Source: CAZFDT01 sp964518335
Lineage (GTDB): Bacteria > Planctomycetota > Phycisphaerae > Phycisphaerales > Phycisphaeraceae
Direction: 5' to 3'
Assembly (NCBI GenBank): GCA_964518335.1
Contig: CAZFDT010000074.1
Coordinates: forward strand, 1 to 24,212
Length of the DNA: 24,212 nt
Below are positions 6,594 through 14,581 of this stretch, piece after piece. Positions within the stretch are counted from its first letter, which is position 1; each line of letters starts with the position of its first letter. Both the position numbers and the translations under genes were made by a program. A model generated the notes under the pieces. It saw nothing but the letters and a program-made list of their open reading frames with translations, was not told where the DNA came from and searched no databases.

Positions 6594-7449
6594 CGCGAGC
6601 CTCCCGGAATGCCATCGCGTCCCTTACCTTGTCGATCGCGTGTGCAGTGAATCCTTTTGTCTTCCTGAGGGTGATGTCCTGTAACCATCTATGCCTGCTG
6701 TACCATTCGCCGGCGAACTGACGCATGGAGGCCGTGGTAACGCGGCAATGATCATCGAGCTGCTGGAGGAACTGGTTATGCTCGGATACGCCCTTGAACC
6801 GTCGATCTGCGCCAACGTGATTTGAGAGTTCGCGGCTGAGGTGATACTCAAGGTATCTTCGGGAAAACCTGGCGAAAAAGTCGTGAGCGAGACGTGCAAA
6901 GCCCTTCTCCCCTGACATCTTGGCAAGCGAGTTCTGTACCGTTTCCTGCGTAGAACCCCACAGAGTCTGCGCAGATGCCCCACACACAGCACTCAAGCTC
7001 TCTGCAGCGGCAAGATGAGCCATTTCACCGATGTCGGATCGAGATCGCGTGGCCCGTAGATGTCGGTCGAATGCTGCACTGAACCCACTGACCAGATCAA
7101 AGACATTGAGTTCGGACTTGCCGCCTGCGGGAGGTAATGGATAGTCGGGTGTTCCACGTGGTTTGAGAGACGACCCAATGCCGAGATCTGCGAGTGCCTG
7201 AGCGAAGTTCTCGCCCTTGGCGGCCCTTGTGACGTTCGCCATCAGGAACAGGCAGTAGGCCAATCCCTCGTCCGTCTTTGCCCGATCGAGACCGTTGGTT
7301 GTAGCCGAAAGTGTGGCGTCTGCTATTTCGGCTAGGGAGCCAGGTGAGATACCGACAGTACCTGGAGCGCCAGCACCGCTTCCCAACAGTGACACAACCC
7401 GCTTTAGCGCGGGTGTGCGCGGAAATCCTTGGTGTGCGCGGTGTCCCAT
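6583..7449 (-). CDS. Partner protein of the QueC-like enzyme, 288 aa, Met-Gly N-terminus
   Basis: No named family was recognised. From the ATG at 7449 the protein begins MGHRAHQGFPRTPALKRVVS, followed by a small-residue-rich stretch and then mostly helical sequence (AKTDEGLAYCLFLMANVTRA; FARLAHDFFARFSRRYLEYH; LSRELSNHVGADRRF). The frame is open to 7647, but the extra 66 residues look non-coding and would overlap the HTH gene. AAGG upstream of 7449 gives a modest ribosome site. It overlaps the QueC-like gene by 11 bp. In Qat the gene paired with QatC is QatB, and as I recall QueC-like defence enzymes modify the N-terminal glycine of a partner. A Met-Gly start here fits such a role, but this is inference; the protein does not clearly look like QatB. 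Confidence 0.75.
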   Translation of the reverse strand: MGHRAHQGFPRTPALKRVVSLLGSGAGAPGTVGISPGSLAEIADATLSATTNGLDRAKTDEGLAYCLFLMANVTRAAKGENFAQALADLGIGSSLKPRGTPDYPLPPAGGKSELNVFDLVSGFSAAFDRHLRATRSRSDIGEMAHLAAAESLSAVCGASAQTLWGSTQETVQNSLAKMSGEKGFARLAHDFFARFSRRYLEYHLSRELSNHVGADRRFKGVSEHNQFLQQLDDHCRVTTASMRQFAGEWYSRHRWLQDITLRKTKGFTAHAIDKVRDAMAFREARDVA

Positions 7450-7577
7450 ATTCCCGGCTGCCTTGGAATGAGGCCAAATTTTGGGCCTACGGTTGGTCGT
7501 CAGGCCAAATGGGTGAATCGGTCGCTGATCGACCGAGCCTGCAGGTGCCGAACGGGAATTGATTACCGGGCCTAGCC

Positions 7578-7973
7578 TCAAGTTGCTCGCCATAGACGGC
7601 GTTGTCTCTCCCACCTGGGCTCTGCCGCGATCGGTCGCATCTGCCACTCCTTGATGGGATCATCGCCCCCGTGTACTAACGGCAGGTGCAGCAGCACTTC
7701 CTGAATGTCCGGCGCCAAGTTCAACAGGTTCATGATCTGCGTCACTCGCGCTCGCGTCACGTGCCCCAGACGGGCCAGTTCGGCGTAGCCCCTCACTTCG
7801 CCACGCTGCAGAAGCCCGTCGAACCGGATCGCCAGGGCCATGAGCCGGGCCACGTGGGGCACCCGCCCGGCGGGTGCTGGCGGCGGCGCTTCACCCGCGA
7901 CCACCACTTTGCGCTTGCTGGTTCGGGTGCTTGGCAGATGGATCTTGCACGTGACGGTGAGGGACGCGGTCAT
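7578..7973 (-). CDS. Small HTH protein of the recombinase operon
   Basis: This 131-aa protein has a proline-rich linker (about 29-40) followed by a helix-turn-helix of KorB/ParB style at about 60-95 (RGYAELARLGHVTRARVTQI, then MNLLNLAPDIQE). It likely binds DNA, as a regulator of the cassette or a helper of the recombinase. The ATG overlaps the recombinase stop by four bases (ATGA). Proteins of this kind often follow large serine recombinases in planctomycete elements, as I recall. The 128 bases after its stop separate it from the QueC-like module. Confidence 0.7.
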   Translation of the reverse strand: MTASLTVTCKIHLPSTRTSKRKVVVAGEAPPPAPAGRVPHVARLMALAIRFDGLLQRGEVRGYAELARLGHVTRARVTQIMNLLNLAPDIQEVLLHLPLVHGGDDPIKEWQMRPIAAEPRWERQRRLWRAT

Positions 7974-9535
7974 GCTGCTGCTCCTTCAAGTTGCCGGGAT
8001 AGCGCCTGCAGGCCATTCGGGCGAAAGGTGACGGCGACCGTGCCGTCGGCGCCGTTGTAGTCGACCCGCTCGATCAAGAGGTGGACCACCCGTGCCCGCT
8101 CGCGAGGAGTCAGCGTGGCCCACAGTAGGTCGAAGGCGGTCAGTGCAGCACGGGCTTCGTGCTCGGTCACGGCGCGGTGGGACAAGCTCTCCATCTGGTC
8201 GCGCAGTTCGCTCGACCGTTGCTCCGCGGTACGGATGGCGTCTTGCACCTCGGCCAGGCGATCGGTGCGATGACCATTGCCGCCGGCGCCGGCGATGGTG
8301 CGCAACTCGGCGTTGAGGCGCTTCAGGTCGCGCTGCACTTGCCGGTCCTCGTCGCGCAGGGCTTTGAGCTTCTCTTGCGTGTCGGATTTCACTTGGCGGA
8401 AGGTGCGGAGGATCAGTTCGGGATCGTGGGCCACCTTCTTGATCTGCTCGACCACCACGCGCTCGATCTCGGCCGCGGGCAGCGACTTCGATGGGCATGT
8501 GTCATACCCGCGCTTCTGGGCACCGAGGCACACGTAATAGCGGTAGTGCTTGTTGCCTTTGGACGAGTAGGTGTACGTCATGGCGCACCCGCAGGGGGCG
8601 CACCGCAGCAGGCCCTTGAGCAGGGCTCCACTCTTGTTGCGAATGCTCATGCCGCCGCCCCGGCCGTTGCCCTTGAGCCTGGCCTGCACCTGCTGCCACA
8701 GCGACTCATCGATGATGGCCTCGTGTTCGCCGGCGTGTAGTTCCTCGCGATACCGCACCTTGCCGATGTAGACGACGTTCGTGAGCATCTTGAAGAGTTG
8801 GTGCTTGTCGAATGGGCGCCCCGTCTTCACGTTGCCGTTGCGGGCGGTCCACGTCTTGGTCATCCACCCGCGGCGGGCCAGTTCCTTGCAGGTGGCGATG
8901 AGCGTCTCGTGCTGCAGGTACAGGTTGAAGATGGTGCGAGCACGCTGGGCCTCGTCCTCGTTGACCACGAGCTTCGGCCCGCCGGGAGCGTGAAGCACGT
9001 CGTAGCCCAGGACCGGCCTGCCACCGACGAACTTCCCCTTGCGCCGGGCGGCGGCGATCTTGTCGCGGGTGCGCTCGGAGATGATCTCCCGCTCGAACTG
9101 GGCGAACGACAACAGGATGTTCAGCGTTAGTCGCCCCATCGAGTGGGTCGTGTTGAACTGCTGCGTCACCGAGACGAACGACACCCCGTGCTTCTCGAAC
9201 ACCGACATCATGCGAGAGAAGTCCAGCAGCGACCGGCTGAGGCGATCGACCTTGTAGACCACGACACAGTTGACCTTGCCGGCCTCGATGTCGGCTATCA
9301 GCCGCTTCACCGCGGGCCGGTCCATGTTGCCGCCGGTGAACCCGCCGTCGTCGTAGTGGTCGGGGACGCACACCCAGCCTTCGTGCTTCTGACTGGCGAT
9401 GAACGCCTCGGCGGCCTCGCGCTGGGCGTCGAGGGTATTGAAGTCCTGGCCCAGGCCCTCCTCGGTGCTCTTGCGCGTGTAGATCGCACAGCGGATGGTC
9501 TTCGTTTCGGGACGTGAGGTGGATGCTCTGCTCAT
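7970..9535 (-). CDS. Large serine recombinase
   Basis: This 521-aa site-specific recombinase would cut and rejoin DNA at attachment sites and so probably moves the element. The N-terminal resolvase domain (about 14-160) has the catalytic serine in YTRKS (Ser23), the VDRLSRS motif (96-102) and FEREIISERTRDK. A Recombinase domain follows (about 190-290), then a zinc ribbon (CAPCGCAMTY with a later YVCLGAQKRGYDTCPS) and a coiled-coil region (about 375-460). All catalytic motifs look intact. Its start overlaps the DUF2924 gene and its end overlaps the HTH gene, each by four bases, so the three are translationally coupled. Confidence 0.95.
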   Translation of the reverse strand: MSRASTSRPETKTIRCAIYTRKSTEEGLGQDFNTLDAQREAAEAFIASQKHEGWVCVPDHYDDGGFTGGNMDRPAVKRLIADIEAGKVNCVVVYKVDRLSRSLLDFSRMMSVFEKHGVSFVSVTQQFNTTHSMGRLTLNILLSFAQFEREIISERTRDKIAAARRKGKFVGGRPVLGYDVLHAPGGPKLVVNEDEAQRARTIFNLYLQHETLIATCKELARRGWMTKTWTARNGNVKTGRPFDKHQLFKMLTNVVYIGKVRYREELHAGEHEAIIDESLWQQVQARLKGNGRGGGMSIRNKSGALLKGLLRCAPCGCAMTYTYSSKGNKHYRYYVCLGAQKRGYDTCPSKSLPAAEIERVVVEQIKKVAHDPELILRTFRQVKSDTQEKLKALRDEDRQVQRDLKRLNAELRTIAGAGGNGHRTDRLAEVQDAIRTAEQRSSELRDQMESLSHRAVTEHEARAALTAFDLLWATLTPRERARVVHLLIERVDYNGADGTVAVTFRPNGLQALSRQLEGAAA

Positions 9536-10017
9536 GATCTACCCTCGCCGGTCAGCCTGAAGAAGAGGTAGCCGTTCCAGTGCGCCCCGGTGACGGCTTT
9601 GGCCACCGCGGACAGCGATCGGTACACCTGGCCCTCGTACTCGAACCCCTTGGCCAGTACAGCCACCTCGATGCGGCGCCCGCGGTACTCGCGGCTGATC
9701 GTGGACCCGGGCATCAGCAGACGCTCGCCGCCAGCCACCTTGGTTCGCACCGTCCGCCCATCGGCGCCGGGCGACACCTTGGGCGGCGTGGGTATCCGCA
9801 GGCGGATGTCGGCATCGCGGGCCAGTTCCGTCGCCCGCTGCTTGGCCCGTTCGGATAGCCCGCCCTCGGCCAGGGACTGGAGCCGCCACGCCACCCGCTT
9901 ACGGAGGAAGTCTTTGTTCCCCGACCGGCTGGGCTCACCAAACGCTTCCAGGTACTTCGCCCGAAGCTGGGCTGAGGTCATCCGCCCCAATGCCGCGATC
10001 TGTATGGCCATGCTCAT
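9532..10017 (-). CDS. DUF2924 domain protein
   Basis: The 161-aa protein matches the DUF2924 pattern: an N-terminal helical part (LGRMTSAQLRAKYLEAFGEP), then PGSTISREYRGRRIEVAVL, then FEYEGQVYRSLSAVAKAVTG followed by an HWNGYLFF motif. DUF2924 proteins are regularly encoded just before large serine recombinases; their task is unknown, though DNA binding to assist recombination has been a natural guess. The ATG at 10017 is chosen because AGGAG lies nine bases upstream; the frame is open to 10068. The stop overlaps the recombinase start (ATGA). Confidence 0.88.
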   Translation of the reverse strand: MSMAIQIAALGRMTSAQLRAKYLEAFGEPSRSGNKDFLRKRVAWRLQSLAEGGLSERAKQRATELARDADIRLRIPTPPKVSPGADGRTVRTKVAGGERLLMPGSTISREYRGRRIEVAVLAKGFEYEGQVYRSLSAVAKAVTGAHWNGYLFFRLTGEGRS

Positions 10018-10051
10018 CGTTCGTAACTCCTGTCTTGAGCCTCTCTTGGCG

Positions 10052-10264
10052 TTAACCACGAGCACCATGAAGCCTCATTTCCGCCGGAACCTCAAGGCCG
10101 ATCTGGCCGGAATCTGCTGAAAATCTGACGGCCGATTCCCCGCCAGAAACTGCGGCCCGGTCGCGCAGCCGCAGCACTGCGGCGGCCAGGATCGCGGCCA
10201 CCTCGGCGAGGCGGCCGTCAGCGGTCATGTCAGCGGGGTCGATCAGGTCGTCATGCACGGTCAT
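10052..10264 (-). CDS. Small hypothetical protein, 70 aa, first gene of the recombinase operon
   Basis: The protein begins MTVHDDLIDPADMTADGRLA, has a helical EVAAILAAAVLRLRDRAA segment and ends GLEVPAEMRLHGARG. Small proteins of this shape (AEVAAILA...VLRL...GLEV...ETRLSV) commonly sit directly ahead of DUF2924 and recombinase genes in planctomycetes, as I recall; no function is known to me. The start at 10264 has GGGAG five bases upstream. A frame extends to 10366 but adds low-quality sequence. The gap to the DUF2924 start is 34 bases. Confidence 0.7.
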   Translation of the reverse strand: MTVHDDLIDPADMTADGRLAEVAAILAAAVLRLRDRAAVSGGESAVRFSADSGQIGLEVPAEMRLHGARG

Positions 10265-10825
10265 CGTGCTCCCTTTCGTGGGAGGCGATGCCCGCAACGA
10301 CCTGCGCTTCGCGCCCGGCGCGCTGCCTGGCAACCAGAATGGGGCCGGCGCGGTGCCGGACCTCAATGGTTACTTACCGGGTTCGCAGCGAAAGTGGTTG
10401 TTGACGGTCCCTTGTGCGTGGTATCCTCTCGCCCACGTAAGGAATCCGTCGGTTACCGCGTCGGGACTCAGATGGTGAACACGCACACCACCCGCTTTGG
10501 CCCGTGCATACTCGGATGTACGGTACATGGGCCAATCTAGTCCGTGCATGCCGGTTCGCCGCACAGGGACGAGGAGCGCCGGCGACCTCCGGCAACGCAA
10601 CTATCAGGAGCCTCGACTACTGAGTTTGTTCAAAGATGCGTCGTGGGTCATACTGCTAAGCTCAGCATCACATTGGCCATACAGCTCACACTGCCAGACG
10701 TGATTCGGCAGCCGATCATGATTGGGGGGAAGCACGTCATGATCGAGCGCGTGATACTGGTCGTGGATCAATTGTGGCATGCGGTTGCCGGTTTCCTAGG
10801 GATGGCATGAACATCGGATGTAACG
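10265..10825. other. Divergent intergenic region between recombinase operon and PRTase operon
   Basis: No supported gene is seen in these 561 bases. It must hold promoters for the minus-strand recombinase operon and the plus-strand four-gene operon, although no clear -35/-10 pair could be read. It contains copy 2 of the spaced TGGTTACTT motif (10367-10402) and a short operator-like palindrome ATGTACGGTACAT (10516-10528). An open frame on the minus strand (10370-10600) ends inside the shared motif and was not accepted as a gene. Confidence 0.5.
10367..10402. repeat. Spaced repeat motif, copy 2 (TGGTTACTTACCGGG-N13-TGGTTGTT)
   Basis: TGGTTACTTACCGGG starts at 10367 and TGGTTGTT at 10395, the same sequences and 28-base offset as at 3600/3628. 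The intervening bases differ between copies, so selection on the half-sites is plausible. It lies about 100 bases upstream of the 70-aa gene that opens the recombinase operon. Confidence 0.6.
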
Positions 10826-11749
10826 ATGCAGCAGACTCCTTCCATTTCACCGGCCGAAGTCAACAAGCAGTTTGTCCTAACGAAGTGCGACTATTTTATC
10901 GATGTACAGCTTTGGCCGTTACATCAAGTGTTGGATCCCGAACGATGGCTGCAGAATTTTGGCGTCGACGAGACGGAGCATGCCGTTCATCTGCTGAATG
11001 CCTTTCTCTTTTTTCGGGAGTCACTTGTTAACGAGCTCTTCGTAGCCGCCTTCCAAGGACTGAGTAGGTATGTCCGACGAAAGGGTGAACCCATCCTCAG
11101 CACGACAGCCGCGTGGAATTCGTTCATCGAGAATGCGTTGTTGACATACGTAACGGGCGAGAATCCCAGTCCCGCGGACAGCGGCTTCACGTTCGCCCGT
11201 AAGGCGCGGCAGATACTGGAGATACCCGAAACCAGTATAATGAGCCCGCCCGAGGTACTTGAGACTCTGATTGATGAGGGGCCACGACCGGTAATCTTCG
11301 TCGATGACTTTGTCGGTTCGGGGCAACAGTTTGTCACAACGTGGCAGCGAGTTTATACGATCAAAAACACGCTGCCGATTTCCTTCGATCGACTCTCCGT
11401 GCTGCAACGCGGCGGTCAGTTTCATTATTGTCCAGTACTATGCACGGAATACGGTCTTCGCGCCATTCAAACTGCCTGCCAAATTGTCTCTGTCAACCCC
11501 GCACACATCCTGCCCGCTAAGTACAGCGCATTAGCAAGCGACTCCGTTGTATGGCCTGAGCGGCTACTGCCCACCGCTAGGGATTTCATCTATCGCGTCA
11601 GCAAACGCGCTGGGATCCCTGAGGGCACATGTGAGGGCTTCCACAACCTCGGTCTCTGTGTCGCGTTTGAACACTGTGTACCCGATGCCACACTGCCCTT
11701 GTTCTATTGGAATCAAAACGGATGGAAACCACTAGTTCAACGCAAATGA
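10826..11749 (+). CDS. PRTase-CE-like phosphoribosyltransferase-fold protein
   Basis: This 307-aa protein has a PRPP-loop-like motif VIFVDDFVGSGQQ (156-168): a hydrophobic strand, paired acids and a G-S-G turn, as in type I phosphoribosyltransferases. It resembles the PRTase-CE family described in prokaryotic conflict systems, often beside ORC/CDC6-like ATPases. A helical N-terminal part (about 1-140) precedes the fold. No substrate can be assigned; it may bind or cleave a phosphoribosyl compound such as PRPP or NAD, but this is a guess. The ATG at 10826 opens the operon; its stop overlaps the ATPase start by four bases (ATGA). Base composition is less GC-rich than the recombinase cassette. 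Confidence 0.75.
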   Translation: MQQTPSISPAEVNKQFVLTKCDYFIDVQLWPLHQVLDPERWLQNFGVDETEHAVHLLNAFLFFRESLVNELFVAAFQGLSRYVRRKGEPILSTTAAWNSFIENALLTYVTGENPSPADSGFTFARKARQILEIPETSIMSPPEVLETLIDEGPRPVIFVDDFVGSGQQFVTTWQRVYTIKNTLPISFDRLSVLQRGGQFHYCPVLCTEYGLRAIQTACQIVSVNPAHILPAKYSALASDSVVWPERLLPTARDFIYRVSKRAGIPEGTCEGFHNLGLCVAFEHCVPDATLPLFYWNQNGWKPLVQRK

Positions 11750-13653
11750 CTAGCTCACCTGGTGCCCCGCGACCTGAGGAGCAGTTGAGCCAGCTCTTCG
11801 GTAGCTATAAAGCCGAGTGGCTTAAGGAACAGATGTACGATCTGTTCACTGAGCCAGCTTACTTCCCGGAGCTCACCACGTCACGGCCGTGTATGCTGAT
11901 CGGGGGGCGCGGCACCGGAAAGACAACTGTACTGCGATGCTTATCATACGAGGGGCAGTTCGCTCTCCACAGACGTAACGTCACAGCAATCACTACTTTC
12001 CCATATTACGGCCTCTATTACCGTGTCAATACCAATCGAGTGACTGCGTTCGAGGGACCTGAACTCACACCTAATCGATGGAACAAAGTTTTTGCTCATT
12101 ACCTTAATCTTGAGATGTGCGATCTGATGTTGCGCTTCCTGGAGTGGTATCAGTTGCATCACCCGACTGCTCCACAGATCGGATCACGAGACTGCACTCG
12201 CGTTGCGTCCAGTCTGAATATTCCAGCAGCGACTAATGTGCAAGAACTCGCCCGTGAGATCGCAGACGCCAAGGTTCGGTTTGAGGCATTCATCAACAAC
12301 GTGGCTGACAACGATCCGGTATCACTGTCGTTGCAGGGCGCGCCCGTGGATTCATTGTTCCAGGCCGTGCTTCAGCTACCGACTTTCCATGGAAAGTCTT
12401 TCTTTTTCCTGATTGATGAGTATGAGAACTTTGTTGATTATCAGCAGCAGGTCGTCAACACACTGATTAAGCACGCCGGGCAATTATACAGCTTTAAGGT
12501 GGCGGTCCGTGAGTTGGGATGGCGCGTAAGGACTACGCTGAACGAGAATGAGCAGTTGATTAGCCCGGCTGACTACGTTCGTATTAACATCGTGGATAAG
12601 CTTGAGGGCGAGCGCTTTCGGGAATTTGCACTTCGTGTCTGTAACGATCGCATTCAGCGCGTTAGGATTCAAGATGATGAACCAATTAAGGATATCAAAT
12701 CTGCACTTCCTGGTCTGACGGAGGAGGAGGAAGCGGAAGTTCTCGATCGCGAGGGCTCAGGACTCGCGGCTGCAGCCCGAGAACAGCTGTTGCAGGTTGT
12801 ATCGGTAACTGACGTGGATGCAGTCAAGGAGAAGCCGCTGTTGGAATGCTATTTTATGGCCATTTGGGCAGAGTCTCAGAGAATACCGATTGAGAAGGTA
12901 TGGCAGCAAGCGATCGACATACCTAACGAATGGCAGGCTCGTTACCAAAACTACAAGCATTCTCTCTTGTACACCCTAAGGCGGGGCAAACGCGGAATTC
13001 AGAAATACTACGCCGGGTGGGACGTCTTTGCGCAACTCTCAGCCGGAAATATTCGGTATCTACTTGAACTAGTTGACCATAGTCTACTGCTGCACTTGCA
13101 GCGAGGAGGTAAGCTCAGTCGGTCCATCCCCCACAAAATCCAGACCATGGCCGCCCAGAACGTCGGTAAGAAGAACCTGTCTGAGCTCGAAGGTCTCAGT
13201 GTCTATGGTGCGCAACTGACAAAACTGTTACTCGGGCTGGGGCGAGTATTCCAGCTGATGGCGGCTGAGGCGAGTGGACATGCGCCCGAGGTGAACCAGT
13301 TCCACTTGGCAGAGGAGGACGTCACTATTGAAAGGGACGTCGAGGAGGTGCATGGACTTCTGAAATCGGCGGTAATGCACTTGGCACTTCTGCGGTCACC
13401 TGGGAACAAACCAGCAGACGAGGCTGACACCAAAGACTATGACTACATGATGCATCCGATCTTCAGCGCATTCTTTGTGTTCAGCTACCGCCGAAAGCGG
13501 AAGATGACCTTGACTACGTCACAGCTCTTGGGATTGGTGAAGAGCCCGAAGCGAGCGATTCAAGACATACTCGCCGCGAACAATCGAGAGGGCGAAGAAC
13601 CACTTCCTGAACAATTGTTACTTTTCGAGGGTTACTACCATGCCGGTACGTGA
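11746..13653 (+). CDS. ORC/CDC6-like AAA+ ATPase of a conflict system
   Basis: This 635-aa protein has a Walker A motif LIGGRGTGKTTVLR (GRGTGKTT, about 54-61) and a Walker B motif FFFLIDEYEN (about 219-228), with an FRE/REL-type sensor region after it. The long helical C-terminal half has no recognised domain. This matches the ORC-CDC6-type ATPases paired with PRTase-CE proteins, likely acting as an NTP-driven sensor or regulator for the partner proteins. The ATG at 11746 is preferred because it forms an ATGA overlap with the upstream stop. An ATG at 11722 and a TTG at 11707 in the same frame are alternatives. The stop overlaps the next gene by 14 bp. Confidence 0.8.
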   Translation: MTSSPGAPRPEEQLSQLFGSYKAEWLKEQMYDLFTEPAYFPELTTSRPCMLIGGRGTGKTTVLRCLSYEGQFALHRRNVTAITTFPYYGLYYRVNTNRVTAFEGPELTPNRWNKVFAHYLNLEMCDLMLRFLEWYQLHHPTAPQIGSRDCTRVASSLNIPAATNVQELAREIADAKVRFEAFINNVADNDPVSLSLQGAPVDSLFQAVLQLPTFHGKSFFFLIDEYENFVDYQQQVVNTLIKHAGQLYSFKVAVRELGWRVRTTLNENEQLISPADYVRINIVDKLEGERFREFALRVCNDRIQRVRIQDDEPIKDIKSALPGLTEEEEAEVLDREGSGLAAAAREQLLQVVSVTDVDAVKEKPLLECYFMAIWAESQRIPIEKVWQQAIDIPNEWQARYQNYKHSLLYTLRRGKRGIQKYYAGWDVFAQLSAGNIRYLLELVDHSLLLHLQRGGKLSRSIPHKIQTMAAQNVGKKNLSELEGLSVYGAQLTKLLLGLGRVFQLMAAEASGHAPEVNQFHLAEEDVTIERDVEEVHGLLKSAVMHLALLRSPGNKPADEADTKDYDYMMHPIFSAFFVFSYRRKRKMTLTTSQLLGLVKSPKRAIQDILAANNREGEEPLPEQLLLFEGYYHAGT

Positions 13654-14572
13654 TCGACCGTTGCTGACAGATACCTATCCGATCGTTGATGAATTCACAC
13701 CCGATTCGGGTAGCGCATATGTTTATGCTATGTCGCCCGAGCATCGTAGCGAGCATACAAGAAGGTGGCAGCAGAAATCCACGGATGTGGAATTCGTTCA
13801 TATCACGGCACAAGATGCCAGTAGCTTTCGGTTGGCCGGAGTCGATGAACCAATTTCTTTGCGGAGCGGAAGACAGCTTGTTCAGTTCTGGCAGAAGCTC
13901 AAGCGACAGACTGTATACCTCGACATTACGGGTTTTGGCCACCACGTATGGGCACCATTATTGCGAAGCGCCTTGGAGCTACGTCTTCAAGTGATGGCTA
14001 CCTATGCCGAACCCGTCGAGTACAAGTTCAGCGCAACTCCGACGGAGGGCGAGATATTCGATCTCAGTGAGAGAATTCTAGGCGTCGCACCGATCCCGGG
14101 GTTTGCGTCACTCACGGACGCTCGCGATGGGGGGAGCTGCTTTATACCCTTGCTCGGGTTTGAGGGTACACGCTTTGCATACATCGTTGAGCAAGTGCAG
14201 CCGCCTGGCGGCAAGACTATCCCAGTGGTGGGTGCGCCCGGCTTCAGGCCAGAGTATCCGTTTTACGCCTTTCATGGCAACCGTTCGGCTCTCTGGGAAA
14301 CGCGCGCGTGGAAAAACGTGCGATTTGCTGCGGCGAACTGTCCGTTCAGCTTGTTCTACGTCCTCCAGGATATCGCCGATGAGCATCCACGAGATCTCTT
14401 GAAGATAGCTCCAATTGGGACAAAGCCTCACGCTCTCGGCGCGGTCCTCTATACTATCGTCGGCCGACGGAATGTAGAGCTAGTGTACGATCATCCTATT
14501 CGGAAAAGGGATCGGACCGAGGGAACTGCGCGGCTCTTGGTATATCACGTCTCCGCATTTGCCACGGTGTAA
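13640..14572 (+). CDS. Unrecognised 310-aa protein of the PRTase/ATPase operon, Rossmann-like
   Basis: No family could be named. A strand-helix segment VYLDITGFGHHVWAPLLRSA (92-111) and a conspicuous motif APIGTKPHALGAVLYTI (257-273), followed by VELVYDHPIRKRDRTEG, suggest an alpha/beta fold that binds a small molecule, perhaps as sensor or effector. Loose similarity to CARF/SAVED-like domains comes to mind but cannot be supported by eye. There is no signal peptide or membrane segment. GAGGG ahead of the ATG gives a ribosome site. It overlaps the ATPase gene by 14 bp and lies 9 bases before the methyltransferase, so it is a core member of the operon. Confidence 0.8.
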   Translation: MPVRDRPLLTDTYPIVDEFTPDSGSAYVYAMSPEHRSEHTRRWQQKSTDVEFVHITAQDASSFRLAGVDEPISLRSGRQLVQFWQKLKRQTVYLDITGFGHHVWAPLLRSALELRLQVMATYAEPVEYKFSATPTEGEIFDLSERILGVAPIPGFASLTDARDGGSCFIPLLGFEGTRFAYIVEQVQPPGGKTIPVVGAPGFRPEYPFYAFHGNRSALWETRAWKNVRFAAANCPFSLFYVLQDIADEHPRDLLKIAPIGTKPHALGAVLYTIVGRRNVELVYDHPIRKRDRTEGTARLLVYHVSAFATV

Positions 14573-14581
14573 TGTAGCGAC

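Noticed and set aside
4821..7449. A complete Qat or type IV CBASS system
   Set aside because: Only a QueC-like gene and an unknown partner are present; no KAP-type ATPase, TatD-like nuclease, CD-NTase or TGT gene lies nearby.
10370..10600. 76-aa minus-strand frame in the divergent intergenic region
   Set aside because: Its end falls in the shared nucleotide motif and no family or ribosome site was seen.
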